A stretch of 64,000 bases of DNA, taken from assembly GCF_015557435.1 (NCBI RefSeq), contig NZ_JADNOH010000037.1:31974-95973 (forward strand). The letters run 5' to 3'. The notes under the pieces were generated by a model. The model saw nothing but the letters and a program-made list of their open reading frames with translations, was not told where the DNA came from and ran no database searches. The translations under genes were made by a program, and so were the position numbers. The number at the start of each line of letters is the position of its first letter. Position 1 is the stretch's first letter. This document shows, piece by piece, positions 23,543 through 32,720 of this stretch. The DNA is from Collinsella aerofaciens. GTDB taxonomy: Bacteria > Actinomycetota > Coriobacteriia > Coriobacteriales > Coriobacteriaceae.

Positions 23543-24270
23543 CGTTCCACCCACTCAAGAATCGCGGTGCCGTTGGTGATGTTCAGGTGGCATCGTCCGT
23601 TGATCTCGAAGTAATCCGAATCAATCGTCACCGGCGCTGTCTGGTTGTTGACCGTCGCGTGCTCGGTCGCCATGTCAAGCCGTATGGTGCTCGAAGACGT
23701 GAGCGCCGTATTGATAGCCACGAACTCGCCGGTATCGACGTTCGTAATCCGCCACGTGCTGCCAGCAGATGGCTTCGCCGTGACCTTCAGGTAAGCGGGT
23801 CGGTTGCCGCCAGCGTTTACGTAGATGTTGCCAGCCGAAACCTCCATGCGGCGCTTCTGTCCGTAATAGTCCGGGTCGCCGATGTGAAAAGTCACGGTTG
23901 TTGTCGGGCATTCGTCCGTGATCTCGTCTAAGTCGGTGCTGCCGCTCACGATTGCGAGCAAGTAGCGCGTCGGGTCATCGGGTAGGTAGAGCGGCGCGGG
24001 TTCGTCAGTCCAGAGAGCCGCCGCGAGCTTGTGCCGCATCTCCGCGACCTCGCGGCGGTCTTCAGTCCTAAGCCAAATCTCAACGGGCAGGTCGTAGCCG
24101 CCACGGTAGGCGCTCTTGAAGACCTCGCCATGCCGCCCCGGCACGCTCTCGAACGTCGCGTTGACGGTCGCCATGATGGGGCGGCGCACCTTGCAGTAAA
24201 CCAGCTTCGATAGGTCGGTGCCGTTGAAGATGATTCGGTCGTGCTGGTTCCTAGTCCGTCTAAGTTGCAA
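23533..24270 (-). CDS. Distal tail protein (Dit-like, prophage 2)
   Basis: The 245-residue siphovirus tail component has N-terminal IIFNGTDLSKLVYCKVRRPI and middle GRHGEVFKSAYRGGYDLPVE. The C-terminal galectin-like region (TWRITNVDTGEFVAINTALT, IDSDYFEINGR) matches the prophage 1 Dit. The start is TTG 24,270 with AAAGGGGGGTG four bases upstream, overlapping the tape measure stop by 11 nt and the next gene by 10 nt. Confidence 0.85.
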   Translation of the reverse strand: MQLRRTRNQHDRIIFNGTDLSKLVYCKVRRPIMATVNATFESVPGRHGEVFKSAYRGGYDLPVEIWLRTEDRREVAEMRHKLAAALWTDEPAPLYLPDDPTRYLLAIVSGSTDLDEITDECPTTTVTFHIGDPDYYGQKRRMEVSAGNIYVNAGGNRPAYLKVTAKPSAGSTWRITNVDTGEFVAINTALTSSSTIRLDMATEHATVNNQTAPVTIDSDYFEINGRCHLNITNGTAILEWVERWL

Positions 24271-26914
24271 CTGGCACCCCCCTTTGCTTCAGCTTGCTTG
24301 CGATGCCAGCGCCGATCTGCTGGCCTGTCTCGTATGCGTCCACGCCGTCAGCGACCGTGGCGTAAACCGTCACGGCGACGTTAACGGGCTGGCTCGGCGC
24401 GTCGGCGAACCGAGAGAACGCGCGGTTTACCGACGTTTCGATGAAGCCTTGCAACTGCTTCTCAGGCGCGATGAACTCGCCGCCAGCTTCGCCAACGCCG
24501 ACGATTGACGGCTCATCGAAGTAGCCGCCGCGCGCATACCAACTAATGCTCACGCTCGGTAGCGAAATCGGGCCAAACTCGTTCCAACTGACGTTGAAGT
24601 GCGGAAGCTTCGGCTTCGGAATGCTGATCTTGATTCCGCCAAAGGCGTTCATGATCTTCTGCGGAATGCTAGAAATCGCGTTCCACGCGCTTTCAATCGG
24701 GTTCTCGATGAAGCCCCTGATGCTGTCGAAAACGCCCCGCACCTTCGAGCCAAGGCCGGGGAATCCCAGCTTGTCGCCGATTCGGTCTGCGATGCTAACC
24801 GCCGTGCTCTCGGCAGCGTCAAGCTTCGAGCCGATGTTGTCTTTAATCGCGTTGAAGGCGTTTGCCGCTTGGCTCTTCGCCGTCTCCCAGTCGCCGTTCA
24901 TCGCGGCTTGCAGAGCGCCAGCCGCAGAGCTGCCAACCGTCTTCGCGGTGTTCATGTCGTTCTGCACCGTGGAAGCGATTTGCCCGAAGGCCGAATCGGT
25001 GTTGCCGGTTAGGTTGTTCCACCAGTTAGACACGGTATCGACCGCGCCTTGTGCGAGGTTCCCGACGTTGGTTTTAAGGTCGTTCCAAGCGTTCGAAGCG
25101 CCGGTTTTGATGTTCTCCCAAGTGTCGGAAGCGCCTTGCTTCAGCTGCTCCCACTTCTCGCCAACGCCGGTGCAGAAATCAGAAACGCCGGTGCTGACCT
25201 GCTCCCAGATTCCGCCCCAGAACTCAGGCACGCCAGCGAAGAAATCCTGCACGGCTTGCCACTTCTCCGAAATCCAGCCGGTGAAGTCAGACCACATCTG
25301 CTTACCCGTCTCGGTCTGCGTGAAGAACCACGTAAGGCCAGCGACGGCGGCTGACACGGCGGCTACGCCAAGGCCGATAGGATGCGCGGCGATAAGACCG
25401 GTAAAGCCCGTCCAACCGCTAGAGAGCGTGCCGGTGAGCATGGTTCCCAGACCGCCCGCCTTGGTGACGATGTTAGAGAAGCCGGTTCCTATCTTGCTCA
25501 GAAAGCCCGTGTCGCCCATGAGCTTCTTAGCGCCGCCCCAAAGCTCGCCAGCGGTCTTGAAGGCGCTTCCCACGCCCTCTGCGGCTTCCATCGTCTTACC
25601 AATGGCGGTTGTCACGCCGCCGAAGGCGACCGCGCCGAGCGCGAGGTTATTAACAAGCGTCTGCTGCTCTGGCGTTAGGTTCTTGTACCAGCCCGTTACG
25701 GATTCGAGCGCGGGCGCGAGAGTGTTAAGAAGGCTCGTCCCGATCTCGGTTACGGCGGTCTTGACTGGCATTGCCGCTTCGCCGAGTTCCTGCATGCTCT
25801 GGTTCATCTCGTTCTGCGCGTCGCGCGAAGCGAGAAGGTCTTTGTTCGTCTCTTGGTACTGCCGTCCCGCGTCCGCGTAAAGCCCGGTAAGCGTCTCGGT
25901 GATGAGCTGCGACCGCTCCTGCTCGCTTCCGCACGCGGCAAGAGCAGCGTTAAAAGCGTCTTCTTTTGTCTGACCCTCGGCGACCGCCTGATTGAAAGCG
26001 GCCTGAGCCGAAGAGTGACCGGACAGCGCGGCGCTCCACTGCTCGGCTGATGCCGTAGACCAGTTGAGAGCGTCGGCAAGACCGCCAGTGACGGTGCCCG
26101 TGTGCGCCGTCTCCTGCGCTGCTTCCGCCAAGTTCTGAAGCGGCAGAGCGTCGCCGAATGTCGCGTAAGCGCCAGCGGCAATGTCCGTCCACTGCTGCAA
26201 TTCCTGCTCGTTGGTTGTCAGGCGCGCTAGGTTCTGGCTCGCTTCCGTGGCAGATGAAGAATCGCCAAGGATGCGGTAGAAGCTCGCATAGGTCGAAGAT
26301 GCTTGCTCGGCGGTGCCGCCAGCGCTCACCCATGCCGTTTCGAGCTGCCCGCTCTGCTGTATCGCTTCCTCTTGGCTCGATGCAAGGCCGGTAAGCGCGC
26401 CAGCCGCACCGATGATGCCGCCAGACAATGCCGTTCCCGCGCTTGAAATCTTAGACCCGGCGTTTGAAAGCTTGTCGGCGTTGTCCTCGATGGTCTGACC
26501 AACCTTGTAAAGCGCCGTGCGCGATGCGTCCGCTTCGCGCGCCGTGTCCGCAAGCTCGCTGCCGTAGCTGTCAAGCTGGCGCTCGCACTGCATGATCGCG
26601 CGCTTCAGGCTGTCGTACTGCCGCTCCTCCTGAGCCGTGAGCTGCGCGCCGCTCTGCTTCTTGCTCTCCAACTGCGCGAGCGCTTGCTTGTAAGCATCAA
26701 GCTTCTGCTTCGTCTCGCCGTAGGCAGAGTTGAGCGCCTTTACCTTCTGCTCTAGCAGCTCGGTGTTTCCGGGGTCGAACTTCAGCGCCTTGTTGATATC
26801 GCGCAAATCGCTTTGGGTGTCGCGCGATGCCTGCTGAACCTTCTTCAGGGCGCTTTGAAGCTCGGTCGTGTCGCCGCCGAACTTGATAACAAGCCCCTTG
26901 TAAGTGACCGCCAC
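24260..26914 (-). CDS. Tail tape measure protein (prophage 2)
   Basis: In this 884-residue protein, the N-terminal 130 residues are the coiled region typical of phage tape measures (YKGLVIKFGGDTTELQSALK, LRDINKALKFDPGNTELLEQ). Hydrophobic stretches appear around 430-510 and Trp-rich repeats around 540-640 (FTGWISEKWQAVQDFFAGVP). The C-terminal WNEFGPISLPSVSISWYARG resembles the end of the prophage 1 tape measure. GTG 26,914 has AGAGGGGTGATTAC upstream. Confidence 0.92.
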   Translation of the reverse strand: MAVTYKGLVIKFGGDTTELQSALKKVQQASRDTQSDLRDINKALKFDPGNTELLEQKVKALNSAYGETKQKLDAYKQALAQLESKKQSGAQLTAQEERQYDSLKRAIMQCERQLDSYGSELADTAREADASRTALYKVGQTIEDNADKLSNAGSKISSAGTALSGGIIGAAGALTGLASSQEEAIQQSGQLETAWVSAGGTAEQASSTYASFYRILGDSSSATEASQNLARLTTNEQELQQWTDIAAGAYATFGDALPLQNLAEAAQETAHTGTVTGGLADALNWSTASAEQWSAALSGHSSAQAAFNQAVAEGQTKEDAFNAALAACGSEQERSQLITETLTGLYADAGRQYQETNKDLLASRDAQNEMNQSMQELGEAAMPVKTAVTEIGTSLLNTLAPALESVTGWYKNLTPEQQTLVNNLALGAVAFGGVTTAIGKTMEAAEGVGSAFKTAGELWGGAKKLMGDTGFLSKIGTGFSNIVTKAGGLGTMLTGTLSSGWTGFTGLIAAHPIGLGVAAVSAAVAGLTWFFTQTETGKQMWSDFTGWISEKWQAVQDFFAGVPEFWGGIWEQVSTGVSDFCTGVGEKWEQLKQGASDTWENIKTGASNAWNDLKTNVGNLAQGAVDTVSNWWNNLTGNTDSAFGQIASTVQNDMNTAKTVGSSAAGALQAAMNGDWETAKSQAANAFNAIKDNIGSKLDAAESTAVSIADRIGDKLGFPGLGSKVRGVFDSIRGFIENPIESAWNAISSIPQKIMNAFGGIKISIPKPKLPHFNVSWNEFGPISLPSVSISWYARGGYFDEPSIVGVGEAGGEFIAPEKQLQGFIETSVNRAFSRFADAPSQPVNVAVTVYATVADGVDAYETGQQIGAGIASKLKQRGVPVAT

Positions 26915-27004
26915 GTAATCACCCCTCTTCGGTTGTCAAAGTCCCATGAGTGCTTGAAGCAACGCGCCCTCGCGGGTGCGCTGCCGTCAAGAACTCACTT
27001 CATG

Positions 27005-27250
27005 TCATGACCAGAACGCGGCTTCGGCCTTGCGCGCCTTCTCGTCCTCGTCGTAGTGCGCCGCAGCGTCTGCGTAGAACGCGTTGATTTCCAAAAGGTC
27101 TTGCACCTGCCGGTAGCTCATCATCTGAAGGTCTGAGAGCGTCAGGCCGCATTGCTGGCAGTTGTAGATGTATCGCGCGTCGCACGCGTCTTGCAGGTTA
27201 CTTGGAAGCGGCGGCGCTGGCCTTTTCGGCTTCCTCGGCTTCCACTGCAT
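27005..27250 (-). CDS. Tail assembly chaperone, second frame (GT-like)
   Basis: This 81-residue open frame overlaps the last 53 nt of the upstream chaperone gene in another frame. It has LQDACDARYIYNCQQCGLTL and FYADAAAHYDEDEKARKAEA, typical of the T part of tail chaperones. It may be made from its own ATG (27,250) or as a frameshift fusion with the upstream protein; the required shift is +1 or -2, not the usual -1. The purine run CCGAAAAGG in the overlap is a candidate slip site. Confidence 0.65.
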   Translation of the reverse strand: MQWKPRKPKRPAPPLPSNLQDACDARYIYNCQQCGLTLSDLQMMSYRQVQDLLEINAFYADAAAHYDEDEKARKAEAAFWS

Positions 27251-27608
27251 CTTGCGCGGCGCTTGGAAAAAAGTTGTCCATCACAATACGCATCACGTCG
27301 GTAGCCCAACCGTCCTTGCGCTCCAAGTCGTAGCCATCGGCGGGGAAGGACGAAACCCACTCATCGAACTTCTCATCGAACTGAGGGTTTGCCGTCTTGA
27401 TGCACGCGTAGAAGATTTCGAGAAGCGGCACGAGCGGTGGGAATCCGAACTTGTCCAAGTTCTCCAAGATCGCGCCGGTATCCTCGTTAATGTCCTTCGG
27501 TCTCATGGTGCCGTTGGGCTTCACGACATTGAAGCAGCGGGAAAAGGCAATCGGAGTGAATGCGTTGAAGGTCGCTTCGAACTCCTTTTCGCCAACCTTG
27601 ATAAGCAT
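27198..27608 (-). CDS. Tail assembly chaperone (G-like, prophage 2)
   Basis: The 136-residue protein begins MLIKVGEKEFEATFNAFTPI and contains LDKFGFPPLVPLLEIFYACI. It lies between the major tail protein and tape measure genes, the fixed place of tail chaperones that prime tape measure folding. The C-terminus is Ala/Glu-rich. ATG 27,608 has GGAGGTTTCGA upstream. Confidence 0.75.
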   Translation of the reverse strand: MLIKVGEKEFEATFNAFTPIAFSRCFNVVKPNGTMRPKDINEDTGAILENLDKFGFPPLVPLLEIFYACIKTANPQFDEKFDEWVSSFPADGYDLERKDGWATDVMRIVMDNFFPSAAQDAVEAEEAEKASAAASK

Positions 27609-27618
27609 TCGAAACCTC

Positions 27619-28215
27619 CTAGACCGTCGGTTCGGTCTTGTGCTCAAGCTCGATATTGACCGCATCAAAGAAGGTGTCGTAGTCGGCAAGCCCGGTGAAG
27701 CTGTCATAGCCGCTCGTGCGAATGTCGGTGCTCGGGATAGTGACCGGTCGCCACGTGAACGGATAATCAAGCTGCGTGATCTCGGGCGTGTCCTGAACGG
27801 TGTTAAGCTCCTGTGTCGGCTTCGAGAGCTGGCACATGAGAAGGCAGCGGCGGCGACCGAGCACGTGCCCCGGCTGCTCGCACATAAAGGCGAACTTCTT
27901 GGGCGTGCGGTCGGCGCTCAGGATGGTTCGCCCGTCCTGCGCGATTTCGTAGCCCACGAGGTCTGCGATGAGCTGCCGCAGCTCGGCGGTGCTCTCGGTG
28001 TCGTAGAAGCTCATGGTTCCAGAGCCGCCGTTGTCCTGCTGCTTGTCAAGCCACGGCTCGTTGTCGGCGTAGCTCGTTGCCGTCTCAACGGTCGGCTCCA
28101 TGCTGATAGCTACGGTTCCCGCGACATGCACGGGGTCTTCGTAGGTAAGTGCGTCTTCGTCGGTGCAGATCGCGAAATGCGAGTTCTTCACGCCGAAGAA
28201 TCCGTTTCGTGCCAT
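27619..28215 (-). CDS. Major tail tube protein (prophage 2)
   Basis: The 198-residue protein begins MARNGFFGVKNSHFAICTDE and has VAISMEPTVETATSYADNEP and NGGSGTMSFYDTESTAELRQ, a pattern of siphophage major tail proteins that polymerise into the tube. It lies between head-tail completion genes and the tail chaperone. The start is ATG 28,215. Confidence 0.8.
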   Translation of the reverse strand: MARNGFFGVKNSHFAICTDEDALTYEDPVHVAGTVAISMEPTVETATSYADNEPWLDKQQDNGGSGTMSFYDTESTAELRQLIADLVGYEIAQDGRTILSADRTPKKFAFMCEQPGHVLGRRRCLLMCQLSKPTQELNTVQDTPEITQLDYPFTWRPVTIPSTDIRTSGYDSFTGLADYDTFFDAVNIELEHKTEPTV

Positions 28216-28225
28216 TTGGTCTCTC

Positions 28226-28555
28226 CTAACTCTCTGCGACGTTCACGGTGAACGCCGCTTCGGTAAGCTCTTCTGAATCAATCTCTGTGATGCCAAGCGT
28301 GTAAGGGCACTCGGCGGCTTCGAGTGCGGCGCGTATGCGCTTCTCGGTCGCGTAGTCCCGGTGCCGCGTGTAGAGCGCGATATCGTAGGGCATCCACGAA
28401 AGATAGGTGCCGTTGTCCGCGTAGGCCGCTTCGTTGTAGCCCGCAACAAGGCAGATGAAGGGCGGTGCCGGTTCCTCGCCGTCAGCGAAGCGCTGGTTAG
28501 CCCACGGGATGCCGAGCGAATCGAGAACGCCGCAGAGCGCCTTTAGCTCAATCAT
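28226..28555 (-). CDS. Tail terminator / head-tail completion protein
   Basis: The 109-residue protein begins MIELKALCGVLDSLGIPWAN. Its middle is PPFICLVAGYNEAAYADNGT and YDIALYTRHRDYATEKRIRA, resembling small proteins that cap siphophage tails. The start overlaps the previous stop (ATGA); the next gene downstream is the major tail protein, the expected order. Confidence 0.65.
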   Translation of the reverse strand: MIELKALCGVLDSLGIPWANQRFADGEEPAPPFICLVAGYNEAAYADNGTYLSWMPYDIALYTRHRDYATEKRIRAALEAAECPYTLGITEIDSEELTEAAFTVNVAES

Positions 28556-28923
28556 CGTCCGTCGCCCCCCATCTCCGCGAACTCTCGCGCCACTTGGTCT
28601 GCAACCTTCCTGATAACGCCGTCGCCGGGAACGGTGCCGTAATCCTCGCCGGTCTGGTTCGTGATCTGGTGGCCGTTCTCCAACAGGTGCGTTAGCTGGT
28701 ATCGCCGGTTGTGCACGGTGCATTCGGTGCCCGTCTCATCGGTCTTAACGTCGGCCTTCCAGCCCTTCTTGTAAGCGCCGGTGCGCACCTTGCTTTCTTG
28801 CTTCAACAGCTTCACGGCGCGCCTTCCGGCTTCGCCCGCGTTCTCAGCGAGCGCGGAAACGTTATCGTCCACGCACTCTTTCATGCAGCTTCGTATGAAC
28901 CGCTCGATGCTCTGCTCAGCCAC
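28552..28923 (-). CDS. HK97 gp10-family head-tail protein
   Basis: The 123-residue protein has the gp10-like pattern VRTGAYKKGWKADVKTDETG, then YQLTHLLENGHQITNQTGED (the conserved H-LE-GH block). It is part of the connector between head and tail. The GTG start 28,923 overlaps the previous gene by 8 nt. Confidence 0.82.
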   Translation of the reverse strand: MAEQSIERFIRSCMKECVDDNVSALAENAGEAGRRAVKLLKQESKVRTGAYKKGWKADVKTDETGTECTVHNRRYQLTHLLENGHQITNQTGEDYGTVPGDGVIRKVADQVAREFAEMGGDGR

Positions 28924-29227
28924 GGTCGCCCACCACCTCAGCGAGCGTCAGGCGCACGAAGTCGGGGCTTGACCTGTCAACGCGCGCGACCGTGAGCCGC
29001 GCGCCGTCGAACTCGACTAGCCGCTCTCCGTTGTAGGCGCTCTTTCGAATCTGCAACACTGCTTCGGGGTGAATGCCAGCGGCAGCGGCGGCGTAGTAGG
29101 CGGCATCGCCCATAGAGAAGACGTTGCAGAACACCTTTCGCTTTGTTTCCTCCGTCTGCTGCACGCCGTATTCGTCCTTCTTGACGGTCTTAGCGATGAG
29201 CTGGCACGTGCCAGCCCACATGCTCAT
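28916..29227 (-). CDS. Head closure / head-tail adaptor protein
   Basis: The 103-residue protein has MWAGTCQLIAKTVKKDEYGV and KRKVFCNVFSMGDAAYYAAA, then ILQIRKSAYNGE-type sequence typical of phage head closure proteins. It sits between the connector and gp10-family genes. ATG overlaps the previous stop (ATGA). Confidence 0.75.
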   Translation of the reverse strand: MSMWAGTCQLIAKTVKKDEYGVQQTEETKRKVFCNVFSMGDAAYYAAAAAGIHPEAVLQIRKSAYNGERLVEFDGARLTVARVDRSSPDFVRLTLAEVVGDRG

Positions 29228-29526
29228 GACGCGCCCCCGAACTCCGAGCTGCCGCGCATCATGGTTAGCAGATCGTCGAAGCTCTGAGTAAGGCGGTCGG
29301 CATCGGGGTTGTCCATGCCGAAGTTCGCCTTGCAGTAGACCTTCACCGCGAGCCGAACCGTGCTGTTCGAATCGTCGGCGGCTACGGAATCGGCAACGCC
29401 GCCCGCGCGCATCGCGGCGCGGGCGGCTTCGATGAGGTCTTCGATCTCAGCGTCAAAGTCGGTGCATTCGGCGGGAATCCTCAGCGCTTCGCGGCACGCG
29501 TCAAGCAGCGTCGGCTTCTCTGCCAT
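29224..29526 (-). CDS. Head-tail connector protein (gp6-like)
   Basis: The 100-residue helical protein has LLDACREALRIPAECTDFDA, EIEDLIEAARAAMRAGGVAD and LAVKVYCKANFGMDNPDADR, the pattern of phage gp6-like adaptors that bind the portal. It follows the capsid gene by 10 nt. ATG 29,526 has GGAGGTGCCGC upstream. Confidence 0.82.
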   Translation of the reverse strand: MAEKPTLLDACREALRIPAECTDFDAEIEDLIEAARAAMRAGGVADSVAADDSNSTVRLAVKVYCKANFGMDNPDADRLTQSFDDLLTMMRGSSEFGGAS

Positions 29527-29536
29527 GCGGCACCTC

Positions 29537-30820
29537 CTAAGCCTTAACGGCGGTGCCGATGGTGAGCTGGCCGAAAGACTTAGGCACGACAAGCCCGCCG
29601 TCGAAGAGCAGGTATCCGTCAAAGCAGCGCTTCTGCGTACCCGGCTCGACGTAGGGCGTAATGTCCACGCCGTCGAAGATGTTTCCACGGAACAGGTCGG
29701 GATAGCCCGCCTTGATGATACCGTCCGCCATCGAATCGTCGCGCTTTACGAGCTTGCCGAAGATATGCCCCTCAACGGCGGGGTCTTCGGTCTTCTCGTC
29801 CACGAAGTAAGAGCGCCCGTTGGCATCCTCGACCATAGCAATGTGGTTCCAAATGGTGTTGCCGTTGGCGTAAATAATGCAGCCCTTCGGCGCAGGGTTG
29901 CCGTAGGTGTAGAGCATTCCCAGAAGCTTGGTGATATCAGCCTTCTTCAGGGTGCCAGCGGTGGCGCAGTTAATCTTGTTGCCGGAATCCATGCCGAGCG
30001 TGCCGTCAACCGTCTTGGCGTGGACACGCGCGTTGGCGGCGACGGCAAGGCGCGCGCCAGTCTCGTTAACGATGTACTGCTCAAAGCCGCTGATAGACTG
30101 AACCGCCATCTTGCGGCTCATCTTGACGGTCTTCTTGATCTCCTCGCCCGTAAGGGTGATGATGTCGAACTCGTTCTGCTCCTCATCGGTGGGCGCTGCG
30201 CCCTCATCGGTCTTCGCCGCGTCGCCAGCCTTGATGCTCTTATGGCGGATAAGCTCGAACTGATGCGGGAAGTTGTCCTTGTGGATGTCGCCGTAGAGAA
30301 CAGCCGTGTTGTCAATCAGCGTGAAAATCTGCGTCTGAAGCTCGACGGGGATAACCGCATCGGTGTTGCTGGTCAGATGCGTGAACGCCGTGCGCTGCTC
30401 GATAAGGTGGTTGTACGCGTCGCGCTCAACCTGCGTAAGCTCGGTGCCACCGATGAGCTGCACGCCGGAACGGCTGGCAATGTCCTTCACCCACGCGCGG
30501 CGGGCGGCGGCGTTGTAGTCGGTGGTGTCGCGCACCTGCGGAAGAGCACCGCGAGCGCTCGCGGAAGTCCCCAGCGGCACGGAATCGACACGTCGGGCGG
30601 TGCCGTTCTCGATAGCGGCGCGCGCGGCTGCAACGGTCGCGGTGTGGCTGTCGCGGCGCTGAGCGGCGGCGGCGTTGCGCTTCTCGATCTCGGCGGTAAG
30701 CGCGCTCATGCGCTCTGCGTCCTGCTCGGTCGGCTCGGTGTCGGTGCCGTCATCGGCCTTGTACTTATCGACAAGACCCTGAAGCTCGTTAAGCAGGTCA
30801 TCCATAGTCATTTCGTCCAT
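29537..30820 (-). CDS. Major capsid protein, HK97 fold
   Basis: In this 427-residue protein the N-terminal ~110 residues are a charged helical scaffolding-like region (MDEMTMDDLLNELQGLVDKY) likely removed by the prohead protease. The rest has phage capsid motifs: THLTSNTDAVIPVELQTQIF, SRKMAVQSISGFEQYIVNET, GNTIWNHIAMVEDANGRSYF, DGYLLFDGGLVVPKSFGQL. ATG 30,820 has AGAAAGG upstream. It lies 4 nt after the protease gene. Confidence 0.92.
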   Translation of the reverse strand: MDEMTMDDLLNELQGLVDKYKADDGTDTEPTEQDAERMSALTAEIEKRNAAAAQRRDSHTATVAAARAAIENGTARRVDSVPLGTSASARGALPQVRDTTDYNAAARRAWVKDIASRSGVQLIGGTELTQVERDAYNHLIEQRTAFTHLTSNTDAVIPVELQTQIFTLIDNTAVLYGDIHKDNFPHQFELIRHKSIKAGDAAKTDEGAAPTDEEQNEFDIITLTGEEIKKTVKMSRKMAVQSISGFEQYIVNETGARLAVAANARVHAKTVDGTLGMDSGNKINCATAGTLKKADITKLLGMLYTYGNPAPKGCIIYANGNTIWNHIAMVEDANGRSYFVDEKTEDPAVEGHIFGKLVKRDDSMADGIIKAGYPDLFRGNIFDGVDITPYVEPGTQKRCFDGYLLFDGGLVVPKSFGQLTIGTAVKA

Positions 30821-30824
30821 TGTT

Positions 30825-31460
30825 CTAAACCTTTCTGCTCTTGGCGATTGCCAGTGTCGCCCTCGCAACGGCAAGGGCACTCTTACGGCGCGCAAGCTCC
30901 TTGCGCGACTGCTCAATCGCTCCGTTGAGCAGGTTTCTTGCTGATATCTCAGTGTTCGGGTCAGCCGGAAGACTGACGGCGGACACGTCGAAAACCTTTT
31001 TGACGCGCGTAATGGTCGTGGTATGCGTCTCGCGGTCGTATTCGTCTGCCGCTACCGTGAAAGCCCATGACATGCGCGTGATAAGACCGGCCTTTATCTC
31101 TTCGAAGAGATCGCGCGCGCCCTGAGAGCGCGACAGGTCGGCGGCGATGAAAAGCCCGTGCTCGTCCGGCTCCACAATGAGCGTCCCGTTGCTCATGCGG
31201 GCGTACACTCTGCCCGCATGGTCGAACTGAAGGATAACGTCGCTCATGTCCGCTTCGCGGAAGGCATCGGGGCTGATAACCTCGATGTATTTTGTGCCGT
31301 CGAAATCCTCGAACAGAACGTATGGGTCGTTGAAAGTAGAAGCGTAGCCCTCAACGTAGTATTCCGTGTCAAAGCGCTTCTTGGTTGCGCCGTCAGCCGC
31401 CCGCACGTTGAGCGGAACGGCAAGGGAACGGTATTGCCGCTCACTCGGTTTCGCTGGCAT
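30825..31460 (-). CDS. HK97-family prohead protease
   Basis: In this 211-residue protein, YYVEGYASTFND, SPDAFREADMSDVILQFDHA (active-site His), LTRMSWAFTV-type block (LITRMSWAFTV, conserved Ser) and VFDVSAVSLPADPNTEISAR are signatures of the caudovirus prohead serine protease. It cleaves the scaffold region of the capsid protein during maturation. It overlaps the portal gene by 20 nt. Confidence 0.92.
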   Translation of the reverse strand: MPAKPSERQYRSLAVPLNVRAADGATKKRFDTEYYVEGYASTFNDPYVLFEDFDGTKYIEVISPDAFREADMSDVILQFDHAGRVYARMSNGTLIVEPDEHGLFIAADLSRSQGARDLFEEIKAGLITRMSWAFTVAADEYDRETHTTTITRVKKVFDVSAVSLPADPNTEISARNLLNGAIEQSRKELARRKSALAVARATLAIAKSRKV

Positions 31461-32718
31461 CGTCTACCTCCTTCTTGTCGCCGTAGCCGCTGCTCGCGTC
31501 GATTGCGGCTATATTCGCGTTCGTCTCTGCGGCTTGCGCCGCCTGTTCCGCCGTATGCTCGCTGATAAGTTCTAGGTCGATGTACTCGCCGCGTATCACG
31601 TGGCGCTCTCCGCCCTCGTAGTGCGGGGATTGGAAAACATCGGCTACCTGATTGCCGTTCCAGATACCACGGTCGAAAAGCGCGACGGAAACGTTAAGCT
31701 TCGTCGTGTTGCTGGCGAACTCTAGGCGGTTCGCGCTGAACATGATTGAGTTTCCGTGCGCTATCTCGTTCGCCGTGTACGTCATGGAGGTGATAACGAA
31801 GCCGAGCTGAACAGCGAACGGCTCGATGCGTCCTTCGTAGTAGCTGTTGAAGGTGTCTTCGTCCGCGCAGTTCGTGACGATATCCTCATTGGAGCCGAAG
31901 AAGCGGTAAGCGCTCTTCTCGATTCGCTCCATCTGCGCCGCATCGACCGTGTAGCTTGTCGGCGTGATCTGCTCAACGTCAGAAAACAGCTTGTCATAGA
32001 CCGCGATTCCGCCCGCGTTGTCAGCGGAAAGCTGAGCGTTGAACGCCTTTCGCGCCCGCTCTTGGTCGCCTTCGTTTCGGTTCTGGCTCAGCTTGCCGAT
32101 GAAGCGAATTGCTGCGCCCTGATTGATAGCCGACTGCTCGGCTTCGTTCTGAGCGTGCATAAGCTCTAGCGTCGGCTGAAGAACGTTCGTGCCGTCGCCG
32201 AACAAATCGCTTTGGTACTGGTGGCGCGTCATCACGCCGACGCGCGACCACTCGACAAGCACGCTGTCGCCTGTCGGGAACGTGAGCTTCAGCCAAAGCT
32301 CGCCGTCAACGTCGTATGCTTCGCACTGGCTCGGCAGCACGGGATAGTACCCGGTGATCGTAATACCGTCGCCAGCGTCGATAGGCACGATAAGCGCCGT
32401 GTCGTTGACCTGAAGAATCGTCCAAATGCGCTTGATGAACTGCGGCGTGGTCATCCACGGGTTAGGCTGCTGCCTGAGAGCACGCGCGGCGACAGGCTGA
32501 GCAGAGCCGGAAACCTCCGGTTTCAGCTTGCTTGCGTGGTCTGCGCCGCTCTCGATGATGCTTCGCGTAAGCTCTGCTTCGTAAAGCCCGCCCTGCCACG
32601 TCGTGAACGACGGGGCATAGGCCGTGAACGTGGAGAAATAGCCGTTTACCGCTTGCATCTGCGGACGGTGGAACACCGCATCGAAGAGCGAGCGCAGAAA
32701 CGGTTGTGATCTGCTCAA
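31441..32718 (-). CDS. Portal protein
   Basis: In this 425-residue protein, ESGADHASKLKPEV, QPNPWMTTPQFIKRIWTILQ, MTRHQYQSDLFGDGTNVLQP and FGSNEDIVTNCADEDTFNSY are typical of HK97-type portals, the dodecameric ring through which DNA is packaged. The start is taken as TTG 32,718 because GGAGG lies six bases upstream, formed by the end of the terminase gene; the frame extends further upstream without such a site. The C-terminal ~40 residues are Ala/Glu-rich. Confidence 0.88.
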   Translation of the reverse strand: MSRSQPFLRSLFDAVFHRPQMQAVNGYFSTFTAYAPSFTTWQGGLYEAELTRSIIESGADHASKLKPEVSGSAQPVAARALRQQPNPWMTTPQFIKRIWTILQVNDTALIVPIDAGDGITITGYYPVLPSQCEAYDVDGELWLKLTFPTGDSVLVEWSRVGVMTRHQYQSDLFGDGTNVLQPTLELMHAQNEAEQSAINQGAAIRFIGKLSQNRNEGDQERARKAFNAQLSADNAGGIAVYDKLFSDVEQITPTSYTVDAAQMERIEKSAYRFFGSNEDIVTNCADEDTFNSYYEGRIEPFAVQLGFVITSMTYTANEIAHGNSIMFSANRLEFASNTTKLNVSVALFDRGIWNGNQVADVFQSPHYEGGERHVIRGEYIDLELISEHTAEQAAQAAETNANIAAIDASSGYGDKKEVDDASETE

Positions 32719-32720
32719 CT

